Shown here: positions 18,075-25,225 of the stretch, in pieces
Layout: every line of letters begins with the position of its first letter
Numbering within the stretch: the first letter of the stretch is position 1
Source of the DNA: Flavobacteriales bacterium
GTDB taxonomy: Bacteria > Bacteroidota > Bacteroidia > CAIKAF01
Direction of reading: 5' to 3'
DNA: 64,000 bases
NCBI GenBank assembly: GCA_025451235.1
Contig: JANWKT010000007.1
Coordinates: 62,001 to 126,000, forward strand
Notes under the pieces: generated by a model
Database searches by the model: none
What the model was told of the DNA's origin: nothing
The model's input: the letters and a program-made list of their open reading frames with translations, nothing else
Program-made: the position numbers and the translations under genes

Positions 18075-19016
18075 ATGAGGAGATTAACCTTTACTTTACT
18101 CTTAATGGTGTCAGCCACCTTTGCCGCCAATGCTCAATTAACCAATGGTGATCTAGAAACCTGGACGGCCTTTACAGGCACTGCCAGTTATAATGAACCT
18201 GGTTCAGGTCCAACCAGAACTACCCACTTTTTAAGGACTTTGAATGAATTGAATGATATTACAGGTCCTATATCCGTTTTCAGGGCTGATAGTGCCCATG
18301 GTGGCACTTATGCTGCCAGGATAAGAAGTGTAACATTCGCCACTTATTTTATTCCAGGCTTCTTAGGGACTGGAGATATTAATTTTGGTGCTGCCACTAT
18401 GTATTTGGGTAGACAATACACTTCACAACCAAATAGCTTTTCTACCTGGTATAAATATGCACCTGCAGGAGGATCCGGTGATTCAGCTAAATTCGAAGTG
18501 ATATTTACCAAATACGATGCATTGAACCAGGTATCGGTGCCTATAGGATGGGGTTCTTCTGCTGTTACTACTCCTACCAGTACCTGGACCCAGTTACAGT
18601 TCAATATTACCTGGGATACTGTTGCAGCACCTGATACAGCTATTATTATCGCAGCGGCCAGCGGAGGTTATAATATCAATAATTTCCTTTCTTCTGTAGG
18701 AGATATAGGTAGCACATTATGGGTCGATGATATGACCTTACAATCAGGTTTTGTAAGCACCGATCCTGAGTACATCAATGAAAATGTAAATATCTATCCA
18801 AATCCAGCTACCGATTTTGTAAATATCAGCTTGGGCAACCTTCCTGAGAACCTGAAATTATTTGTGTATGATATCAATGGAAAACAGGTCATGTACAAGG
18901 TGATGAATGGGGGTAATTACCTGCTCGATGTTTCTTCATTGGCCCATGGGGTCTATGGGATCGTTATTCAGGATAATTTTAACCTGATCCATAGGAGCAG
19001 GATCGTGAAGCAGTAA
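18075..19016 (+). CDS. T9SS-sorted secreted protein linked to the TonB receptor
   Basis: 313 residues. Signal peptide ends in ANAQ. The mature part starts LTNGDLETWTAF and has a carbohydrate-binding-like beta-sandwich appearance (DSAHGGTYAARIRSV, GSTLWVDDMTLQSG). The C-terminal ~75 residues are a type A sorting domain (VNIYPNPATDFVNIS, FVYDINGKQV, SSLAHGVYGIVI). Position and spacing suggest an operon with the upstream receptor, perhaps as a surface ligand-capture protein (inference). A strong terminator follows. Confidence 0.8.
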   Translation: MRRLTFTLLLMVSATFAANAQLTNGDLETWTAFTGTASYNEPGSGPTRTTHFLRTLNELNDITGPISVFRADSAHGGTYAARIRSVTFATYFIPGFLGTGDINFGAATMYLGRQYTSQPNSFSTWYKYAPAGGSGDSAKFEVIFTKYDALNQVSVPIGWGSSAVTTPTSTWTQLQFNITWDTVAAPDTAIIIAAASGGYNINNFLSSVGDIGSTLWVDDMTLQSGFVSTDPEYINENVNIYPNPATDFVNISLGNLPENLKLFVYDINGKQVMYKVMNGGNYLLDVSSLAHGVYGIVIQDNFNLIHRSRIVKQ

Positions 19017-19038
19017 ACGATATTCAATTGACAAGGAA

Positions 19039-19069
19039 AAGGCGTATCTATGAGGTACGCCTTTTTTTT
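19039..19069 (+). terminator. Intrinsic terminator after the receptor/T9SS pair
   Basis: AAGGCGTA (19039-19046) pairs with TACGCCTT (19056-19063), followed by eight T. Confidence 0.85.
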
Positions 19070-19121
19070 GGGGCGGCCGGCCTGCCAAGGTGCAGGCCTA
19101 TGTTCCGGCAGGCAGGCTTAA

Positions 19122-19277
19122 CGGGCTATCCGCTTTATCTTTACTGGTGTGTATATATTTGGAAATCGGCCGTCCTCACAAGCCACATATGCCCGGAGAT
19201 TTCCGCCTAAACACACACCAGTAAAGGATATCGCTTCCCCTGCCTGCCGGCAGGCAGGTATCCCTGCCGCAAAAAAA
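19122..19277. repeat. Composite intergenic repeat, copy 2 (gggctatccgct type)
   Basis: CGGGCTATCCGCT is followed by a 14-bp perfect stem CTTTACTGGTGTGT (19139-19152) / ACACACCAGTAAAG (19213-19226), then ATATCGCTTCCCCTGCC, the palindrome CCTGCCTGCCGGCAGGCAGG, GGTATCCCTGCCGC and an A-run. The block order is identical to 9409-9500 but with a different central hairpin. Another CGGCAGGCAGG half-palindrome lies at 19106-19116, facing CCTGCC at 19081. Confidence 0.75.
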
Positions 19278-19332
19278 TCGATATATTTATAGTTCATTAC
19301 AATAAAACCTATATCCACCCGCTAATTAATTT

Positions 19333-20034
19333 ATGCAAAAGATCTTTCCACTCTTTCTATTCATATTTTTACTCAGTTGTGGAGGAAAACCGTCGGCAAA
19401 TGGAATTGAACTAAGTACGGTACCCATCTACCTGAAGAATAGAATTCCGATAGCGAAGACTCCGGACGTAAAAGATACTTTACCGGTAAAAATGGCAACC
19501 CTGGACCATCCTTCCATTACCGGTGATTTTAATGGGGACAGTATACCTGAAACGATCAGCACAAAACTATACTCAAAACGGGATAAAAAATGGATCAAGG
19601 AGGTCCCTGAAGACTGTGAAATGGGTTGCATGTGTGAATATGAACCTGTCCTATGGCTGCAATCTGATAATCCTGAAATACCCAAACTTTATCTGGGGAC
19701 CCATACCTGGCAGATCTATGGTATATCTAAATTAACCAACGTTGGAGATATCAACCATGATGGCAAAGATGAAATGGCCATCATAGTAAACTGGGCTGAT
19801 TATAGTTCGATGAATACCTGTGATATTTATACCCTCTGCAATGGAAAATGGAAAATGATATTTGACTTTGGGATTTCTGAACATGCTCTGTATAATTATG
19901 ATTCCGGTGAACAAAAAGATGGAAATGACCTGAGGGATTACTTCAAACAAAAAGATTCACTGTATTATTACCACGAACTGCAACCCGCAGGTGACGTGTG
20001 GAAAAGAAAGACAAGCTTTAAAACATGCAATTGA
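19333..20034 (+). CDS. Lipoprotein with FG-GAP/EF-hand-like repeats and a Cys cluster
   Basis: 233 residues. The lipoprotein signal ends in FLLSCGG. Calcium-loop-like motifs TGDFNGDSIPE and GDINHDGKDEM are typical of FG-GAP/VCBS-like propeller fragments. Between them lies CEMGCMCEYEP, a dense Cys cluster that might bind a metal. It overlaps the GH25 gene by 10 bases, so the two are one operon. Function unknown. Confidence 0.65.
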   Translation: MQKIFPLFLFIFLLSCGGKPSANGIELSTVPIYLKNRIPIAKTPDVKDTLPVKMATLDHPSITGDFNGDSIPETISTKLYSKRDKKWIKEVPEDCEMGCMCEYEPVLWLQSDNPEIPKLYLGTHTWQIYGISKLTNVGDINHDGKDEMAIIVNWADYSSMNTCDIYTLCNGKWKMIFDFGISEHALYNYDSGEQKDGNDLRDYFKQKDSLYYYHELQPAGDVWKRKTSFKTCN

Positions 20035-20765
20035 TAAAACTCAACATATTAGGGGTACTGCTCTCCATAAACACTGTTGTTCATGCCCAGATCACCGAAT
20101 TCAATCAACCCTGGCTGGATACCAACAAAGCCATTATCATCGATTTTTATTCAGGTAATAATATAGTTTGGGAAGACCTGAAAAAGGATAAACAATTGGT
20201 AGCCATCATCCATAAATCATCTCAGGGATTCAGGGTAGATGGTAAGTATAAAGAAAGAAGAGATATAGCCCTCCAGCAGGGATATAAATGGGGTTCTTAT
20301 CATTTAGGTACACCTGGTGATCCAGTTGCCCAGGCTGATTATTATATATCTCTTGTTGGTGATCATCCGGAAGAATTATTGGCCCTTGACCTGGAAAGCG
20401 ATGATTCAACCAAACATATGAACCTGAGAAATGCTTCCATTTTTATTCACCGGATTTTTGAGAAAACTGGTCGATATCCAGTTGTTTATTGTAATAAGAA
20501 TATGTTGACCCTGATCCATCAATCCGCTTTCACCTATCCTGTTTTTTCAAAATGTAAACTCTGGTATGCCAGGTTCAGGGCCGATATACCGGATTTCCAA
20601 TCGCCGATATGGACATCCTATACCCTATGGCAGTTTTCCAGCGAGATCAATTGTAAAAAAACCGGAGAGTGTTTGTACAATGTCCCTGGAACATTACACG
20701 ATATGGATGTAAATGTTTTCAACGGGACTCGTCAGCAACTAATTGATAATTGGCCATTTAACTAA
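20025..20765 (+). CDS. Exported glycoside hydrolase family 25 (lysozyme-type) protein
   Basis: 246 residues with a signal peptide ending in VVHAQ. The GH25 pattern is visible: IIDFYSGNNIVWEDL (first acidic residue), AIIHKSSQG, GYKWGSYHLG, and LALDLESDD carrying the Asp-x-Glu pair expected at the active site. TGRYPVVYCN and LWQFSSE complete the TIM barrel. It should cleave the beta-1,4 MurNAc-GlcNAc bond of peptidoglycan in the periplasm or outside. Cotranscribed with the lipoprotein before it. Confidence 0.8.
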   Translation: MQLIKLNILGVLLSINTVVHAQITEFNQPWLDTNKAIIIDFYSGNNIVWEDLKKDKQLVAIIHKSSQGFRVDGKYKERRDIALQQGYKWGSYHLGTPGDPVAQADYYISLVGDHPEELLALDLESDDSTKHMNLRNASIFIHRIFEKTGRYPVVYCNKNMLTLIHQSAFTYPVFSKCKLWYARFRADIPDFQSPIWTSYTLWQFSSEINCKKTGECLYNVPGTLHDMDVNVFNGTRQQLIDNWPFN

Positions 20766-20962
20766 TTTGTTAATGAAAATAACAAAATAAATCGGGCCGG
20801 ATGTAATAAACGAAAGTCTACTACTGTTTATATACACATCATTTCTCTTTCACCTTTTTTCAATTCTATTTTTTATAACCCAATGAAGAAAATTTTACAC
20901 TAGTGTGTAGAAGTATCTACATTTTTAATTCACCCGTCCCGCCTTTGGTGGGGCGCATGAAC

Positions 20963-20996
20963 AATCCCCTGGCCTTACCGCCGGGGGTTTTGTTTT
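20963..20996 (+). terminator. Probable intrinsic terminator downstream of the GH25 gene
   Basis: CCCCTGGC and GCCGGGGG form an 8-bp GC-rich stem (one G-T pair) around CTTACC, followed by TTTTGTTTTT. It lies about 200 bases after the GH25 stop; the bases between hold nothing recognisable. Confidence 0.7.
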
Positions 20997-21061
20997 TATA
21001 CACCTTGCATTTCGTTTAGCAGGTATTTGTTCTCAAATGCTCGCAGCTTGCGCTGCTCTTT

Positions 21062-21182
21062 TTGTTCCCGCAGATTTCGCAGATATTCGTTGACTCCTAT
21101 TCTCTGATTTAACCATCCGGCAGTTCCCATTTCGCAGATGAGGCGCTGTAGCGCCTCTCATCTGCGAAATCTGCGAGAACAA
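21062..21182. repeat. Word-type inverted repeat (TTTCGCAGAT family)
   Basis: The 23-base sequence starting TTGTTCCCGCAGATTTCGC (21062-21084) is complementary, with one mismatch, to 21160-21182. A second copy of the word within (ATTTCGCAGATGAGGCGC, 21129-21146) forms an alternative hairpin with GCGCCTCTCATCTGCGAAAT (21151-21170). So one segment, 21160-21170, has two possible partners. It lies in the 504-base gap between GH25 and the DUF1801 gene. Confidence 0.75.
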
Positions 21183-21245
21183 CCCTCTACCGTTAGGCAG
21201 ATGAATAAATAATATATAGAACCTTATATAGTTCTGAGATTTTAT

Positions 21246-21253
21246 TATTTTTG
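21246..21253 (+). promoter_or_regulatory. -7 box for the DUF1801 gene
   Basis: TATTTTTG (TAnnTTTG) 16 bases upstream of the ATG at 21270, giving a very short leader. Confidence 0.55.
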
Positions 21254-21269
21254 AATACATACATTCTCT

Positions 21270-21881
21270 ATGGGAAAAAGGATCAAAGCGGTAGACCAAT
21301 ACATTGCCAAATCAAAACCGTTTGCACAACCTATTATGGAACATATCCGGGATATTGTGCATAGTGTTTCGCCGGATATTGAAGAGGTGATGAAATGGAG
21401 TTTTCCCCATTTCAATTATAAAGGGAATATATGTTCCATGGCAGCCTTTAAAGAACATTGTGCCTTTGGATTCTGGAAAGGTTCTATTATGAAGGATGAG
21501 GACAAGATCATCAACCCTGTTGGTAAAACCGCCATGGGTTCATTGGGTAGAATTGCTTCTATCAAGGAACTACCTTCAAAAAAAATCTTGGTAAAATATA
21601 TTAAAGAAGCCATCCAGCTCAATGAAAAAGGAGTGATTGTCCCTAAGAAAAAACCTGCTACTACCAAGGAAGTAAAAATACCGGAGGACTTTGCCAATGC
21701 ATTGGCCAAAAGCAAAAAGGCAGGAAAAGTATTTGATGAATTCAGTCCATCCCATAAAAAGGAATATATAGAATGGATCGTGGACGCCAAAAGAGAAGAA
21801 ACACGCATCAAGCGGATTGAAACGGCTTTGGAATGGATAGCTGAGGGGAAGGGAAAGAATTGGAAGTATGAAAGAAAATAA
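21270..21881 (+). CDS. DUF1801 plus YdeI/OmpD-associated-type protein
   Basis: 203 residues, soluble. The N-terminal DUF1801 domain (residues 5-115) has IRDIVHSVSPDIEEVMKWSFP, HFNYKGNICSMAAFKEHCAFGFW. The C-terminal segment (IPEDFANALAKSKKAGKVFDEFSPSHKKEYIEWIVDAK split over residues 135-172) is a bacteriocin-protection/OmdA-type helical repeat. Both domains are common together in Bacteroidota; their function is not established. The stop abuts the ATG of the next gene. Confidence 0.8.
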   Translation: MGKRIKAVDQYIAKSKPFAQPIMEHIRDIVHSVSPDIEEVMKWSFPHFNYKGNICSMAAFKEHCAFGFWKGSIMKDEDKIINPVGKTAMGSLGRIASIKELPSKKILVKYIKEAIQLNEKGVIVPKKKPATTKEVKIPEDFANALAKSKKAGKVFDEFSPSHKKEYIEWIVDAKREETRIKRIETALEWIAEGKGKNWKYERK

Positions 21882-22496
21882 ATGAAAAAGAAACCCCAGT
21901 TTTTATTTATAGCTATTGGCCTAACCCTACTCACTTTGTTGGGCGCCGCGGTTATCATTGTATTGGTTTTCTTCCCGAATGCATTTAATGGTGCATTTAA
22001 AACTACCTATGAAAAGGAAATATTCCAGCAATCTATAGAATCCAACCAAAATAAAAGGACCATTTCAGTATCTTATGAAATAGTGAAGCATTCTAAAACT
22101 GCAGATGCTTTGAGGGGCTACCGGATAAAATTGATCGATCCAGGAAACGGAAACATCCTTGACCAGGTCTTCATAAAAAGATATTTAAGCTGGATGCCTG
22201 AAAAAAAGACCGAAGTAATCGTTACATCTGACAACCAGATTTGGATGATTGAAGCATCCGAAAGAGATGTGCTGGTATTGTATGACGAATATAAACCTAA
22301 CAACTTTGAAGGCTTTGCTGCTTTGATCAAACTAAATAATGATAAGCTGGAAGTGCAGAAGATGGGATTTTTGCAAGGATGGACGATCATTGGCGTTAAC
22401 AAGAACAATGCATCGATGCGAAACTTATTCAATCAGGACGGATGCCTGGACTATTCAACCCATGTTATTTCTATTACGAAATGCCCAACGTATTAG
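21882..22496 (+). CDS. Single-pass membrane protein, unknown
   Basis: 204 residues. It has one N-terminal membrane anchor (about residues 7-30) followed by a ~170-residue extracytoplasmic part with beta-strand character (VTSDNQIWMIEASERDVLVLYD). The start immediately follows the DUF1801 stop, so the genes share a transcript. No family recognised. Confidence 0.6.
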   Translation: MKKKPQFLFIAIGLTLLTLLGAAVIIVLVFFPNAFNGAFKTTYEKEIFQQSIESNQNKRTISVSYEIVKHSKTADALRGYRIKLIDPGNGNILDQVFIKRYLSWMPEKKTEVIVTSDNQIWMIEASERDVLVLYDEYKPNNFEGFAALIKLNNDKLEVQKMGFLQGWTIIGVNKNNASMRNLFNQDGCLDYSTHVISITKCPTY

Positions 22497-22526
22497 TTTA
22501 TTTCGGTTATCCCTAAACATTTTTTG

Positions 22527-22534
22527 TATATTTG
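22527..22534 (+). promoter_or_regulatory. -7 box for the SH3-domain protein gene
   Basis: TATATTTG (TAnnTTTG), 25 bases before the preferred ATG at 22559. It supports starting at 22559 rather than at the in-frame upstream codon at 22532, which lies inside the box. Confidence 0.6.
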
Positions 22535-22558
22535 AAACACCCCAAAAAATACGCTCCT

Positions 22559-24313
22559 ATGCATATCATTCAAAGAATTTGCTTATTCTTCCTCACCATC
22601 GCTGCCGGTTCGCTTTGTTACAGCCAACATGAGTTTACCAGCCTGGATGAAGCCCAAATGTTCATTACCTCCAAATTACAGGAGGTTTCTAACCCAGGGA
22701 AAACCTATCAGCATTCATTCAATTTTGAAACCGGAAGAACCGGGATGGTTACAGCCGCCATCAATTCAAAGGACAGTAAAGGGAAAGCCCAACCGGCATA
22801 CAGTGTTGATTTTTTCTTAGAACATATTGATCCCGACAAGATCCTCCAAGTAAGCACTACTAAAGAATTAAAGCTGGAGATCCATGCAAAACGTGATCAA
22901 AAACTATTTAAAATGCTGAAGGATGGAAAGACCTCCTACACAAATACCATGAGCTTGTATTGCAGTGATGCACAAATTGCAAGAGATGTAAAGGATGCGT
23001 TGCTTTACCTGGTCGCAAATTCACCGTCAGATAAAATTGTTTTATATACTGAGGAAGACGCCTATATCTGGCTGGAAAACAATATGAAGAAAAGCTATAC
23101 TTCCAACAAAGTCACGTATGATCTCTCCTTTTCAGTAGATCGGAGCAGCAAAAATAAAATGATCTATAACCTTACTGCAACAGATGATAAAGCACAGAAG
23201 AAACAAATGAAATATGAGTTCTATCTCACCGATTTTAACGATGCATCCTTTAAGGTAATGGTCACTTCGGGCAATATGTTATCTGTAAACCTCCTAACGG
23301 TAAACAATACCAAAGCGATCACCTATTTCGAAAACGGGATTCAAAAAAGCTTTGTGAATAAATTAGACATGGCTGTGAACGATGCTAAACTTGCTGAAGA
23401 TATCATTTCTGTTTTCGAACGGATTAAAACTGCCAACTTCGATAAGGAGGAGATAAAAGTTACCAAAGTGGATGAAACAACAAAGAGATATTGGTCTTCA
23501 CAGGATTATTCTAGTTCCCATTCTATTGGAAGCTTTTCATCTGCGAATCTAAAGAACTATACTGACAAAACATATAAGTTGAATCTACTCTACGAACCAT
23601 CATTGAATATTCAATACACCAGCATGAATTTAAAGTCCGATAAGACCTATCTCATATATACAAATATCCCTGATTTATCAAAAGGCATCGAAAGCAGTGC
23701 TGGTTGGTACGAGGTAAACGAAGGAAGTTATGCAGAAAAGGATGGCAAACTTCAATTAACAACCAAAAGATGTTACAAATTGGCGTATTCTGATTTTGGT
23801 GAAAAAAAACCTACCGGTAAAGAAAAAGGAGAAGTATTAGATTGCAAAAAATCATTTGGTAATAGCATTTATATTGAATTGGTTTTGGATGACCAATCAC
23901 TTTATTACAACGAATATCTTCGTTTACATGCAACTTGTGGTGATAAAAAAAGTAAATGTGTGGATACACTTATGTTTGCAGTTAGTGGAACAGAAGTAAA
24001 GCCCGACGAAGTCCGTAAAAAAGGTGATCAGCAAGTTACCATAATAGGGTTGAAAAGAGGAACAGTTACTGGTGAAACTAAATTGAGAGCAACACCTTCA
24101 ACAAAGGCTGCGGTTAAAACTTACGAATTGGAAATGGGATACGATACAGAGACAACCGAAACAGTTCAGGTGGGTGAAATGGTTACTATTATTGCAAGAA
24201 CCAAATCAAAATCAAAAGTTGGCAAAGTCGAAGACTATTGGTATTTGGTTGATATTGGGCGTTATTCAACAGAGGCTTGGATTCACGGACAATATATCAA
24301 GTTAGGGCAATGA
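22559..24313 (+). CDS. Exported protein with C-terminal SH3-like domain
   Basis: 584 residues. A signal peptide ends in LCYSQ. Residues ~25-290 seem to hold two or three related ~90-residue modules (each with an LYxxxDAQIARDVKDALLY- or NDAKLAEDIISVFERI-like helix), suggesting internal duplication. The C-terminal ~90 residues (GLKRGTVTGETKLRATPS, VGEMVTIIARTKS, YWYLVDIG, AWIHGQYIKL) look like a bacterial SH3 domain, which usually binds cell wall peptides. Function of the rest is unknown. Confidence 0.65.
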   Translation: MHIIQRICLFFLTIAAGSLCYSQHEFTSLDEAQMFITSKLQEVSNPGKTYQHSFNFETGRTGMVTAAINSKDSKGKAQPAYSVDFFLEHIDPDKILQVSTTKELKLEIHAKRDQKLFKMLKDGKTSYTNTMSLYCSDAQIARDVKDALLYLVANSPSDKIVLYTEEDAYIWLENNMKKSYTSNKVTYDLSFSVDRSSKNKMIYNLTATDDKAQKKQMKYEFYLTDFNDASFKVMVTSGNMLSVNLLTVNNTKAITYFENGIQKSFVNKLDMAVNDAKLAEDIISVFERIKTANFDKEEIKVTKVDETTKRYWSSQDYSSSHSIGSFSSANLKNYTDKTYKLNLLYEPSLNIQYTSMNLKSDKTYLIYTNIPDLSKGIESSAGWYEVNEGSYAEKDGKLQLTTKRCYKLAYSDFGEKKPTGKEKGEVLDCKKSFGNSIYIELVLDDQSLYYNEYLRLHATCGDKKSKCVDTLMFAVSGTEVKPDEVRKKGDQQVTIIGLKRGTVTGETKLRATPSTKAAVKTYELEMGYDTETTETVQVGEMVTIIARTKSKSKVGKVEDYWYLVDIGRYSTEAWIHGQYIKLGQ

Positions 24314-24324
24314 TACTTCTAGAG

Positions 24325-24402
24325 TTTTAGACCTCCTTCCTGAACTGCATTAGACATCAGAGAAACCTATAAAGTCTAACGTAAGCAATCTAACGTCTTT
24401 TT
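24325..24402. repeat. Word-type repeat (TCTAACGT family) with T-run
   Basis: Contains TTTAGAC, ATTAGAC, GTCTAACGT and ATCTAACGTC followed by TTTTTT. The GTCTAA words can pair with the TTAGAC words upstream. The same words form the hairpin at 43858-43891. It may terminate transcription of the SH3-protein gene. Confidence 0.5.
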
Positions 24403-24427
24403 TGCCCAATTTACTATCTTTACACCC

Positions 24428-25207
24428 ATGAAATTTATCATTAGCATTGTTACCCGGGTTATTCCCAGGAAATACTTGCACCATATAAGTCATTTCTTTT
24501 TAAGGATCGTGGGATTGTTCTACAGGGGCAAGAGATATGAGGATCCGATCACAGGTATTAAATACAGAAAATTATTGCCCTATGGAAGGGTCCAATCCAG
24601 GAAAAATGCCCTGGCACCGGATAGTATGGCCCTAGAACGCCATCGACTGATGTGGCTTTATTTAAAGACCAAGACCAACTTTTTTTCGGCTAACCTAAAA
24701 CTCCTTCATATTGCCCCGGAGTATTGCTTTATCAAAAGGTTCAAGGCAATGAAAAACCTGGATTATACAACAGCCGACTTGGAAAGCCCATGGGCAGATG
24801 TAAAAATGGACATCAACGACATGCCTTTTGAGGACAATAGCTACGACGTGGTGTTCTGTAACCACGTATTAGAGCATATTCCGGATGATGTGCATGCCAT
24901 GAAGGAAATATTAAGGGTAATGAAGCCAGGAGGATGGAGCATATTGCAAGTACCGCAGGATTATGAAATGGAAAAAACAGATGAAGATGTTACGATTACC
25001 GATCCGAAGGAAAGAGAAAGAAGGTTCAGGCAGAGTGATCATTTTAGATTGTACGGCCGTGACTATGCCGATAGATTAAAAAAAGCCGGCTTTGAGGTGG
25101 AAGAAAACCACCTCGTAAAGGAGATTGCACCCGAGCTGGCCGAAAGATATGCCTTGCCTCTAACCGAAGTATTGTACATTGCCCGAAAACCAGTTACCAA
25201 TCATTAA
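24428..25207 (+). CDS. Class I SAM-dependent methyltransferase
   Basis: 259 residues. A methyltransferase type 11 core: LLHIAPEYC (motif I replaced by a degenerate form), MDINDMPFEDNSYDVVFCNHVLEHIPD (motifs II/III split at residues ~121-145) and LRVMKPGGWSILQVP. The N-terminal ~70 residues (basic, aromatic) are outside the core. It is 18 bases upstream of the sugar nucleotidyltransferase fusion, so it may modify a glycan or nucleotide-sugar-derived product (inference). A TATCTTTA near-consensus -7 lies just upstream. Confidence 0.8.
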   Translation: MKFIISIVTRVIPRKYLHHISHFFLRIVGLFYRGKRYEDPITGIKYRKLLPYGRVQSRKNALAPDSMALERHRLMWLYLKTKTNFFSANLKLLHIAPEYCFIKRFKAMKNLDYTTADLESPWADVKMDINDMPFEDNSYDVVFCNHVLEHIPDDVHAMKEILRVMKPGGWSILQVPQDYEMEKTDEDVTITDPKERERRFRQSDHFRLYGRDYADRLKKAGFEVEENHLVKEIAPELAERYALPLTEVLYIARKPVTNH

Positions 25208-25225
25208 TTACCAATCACCAACACT

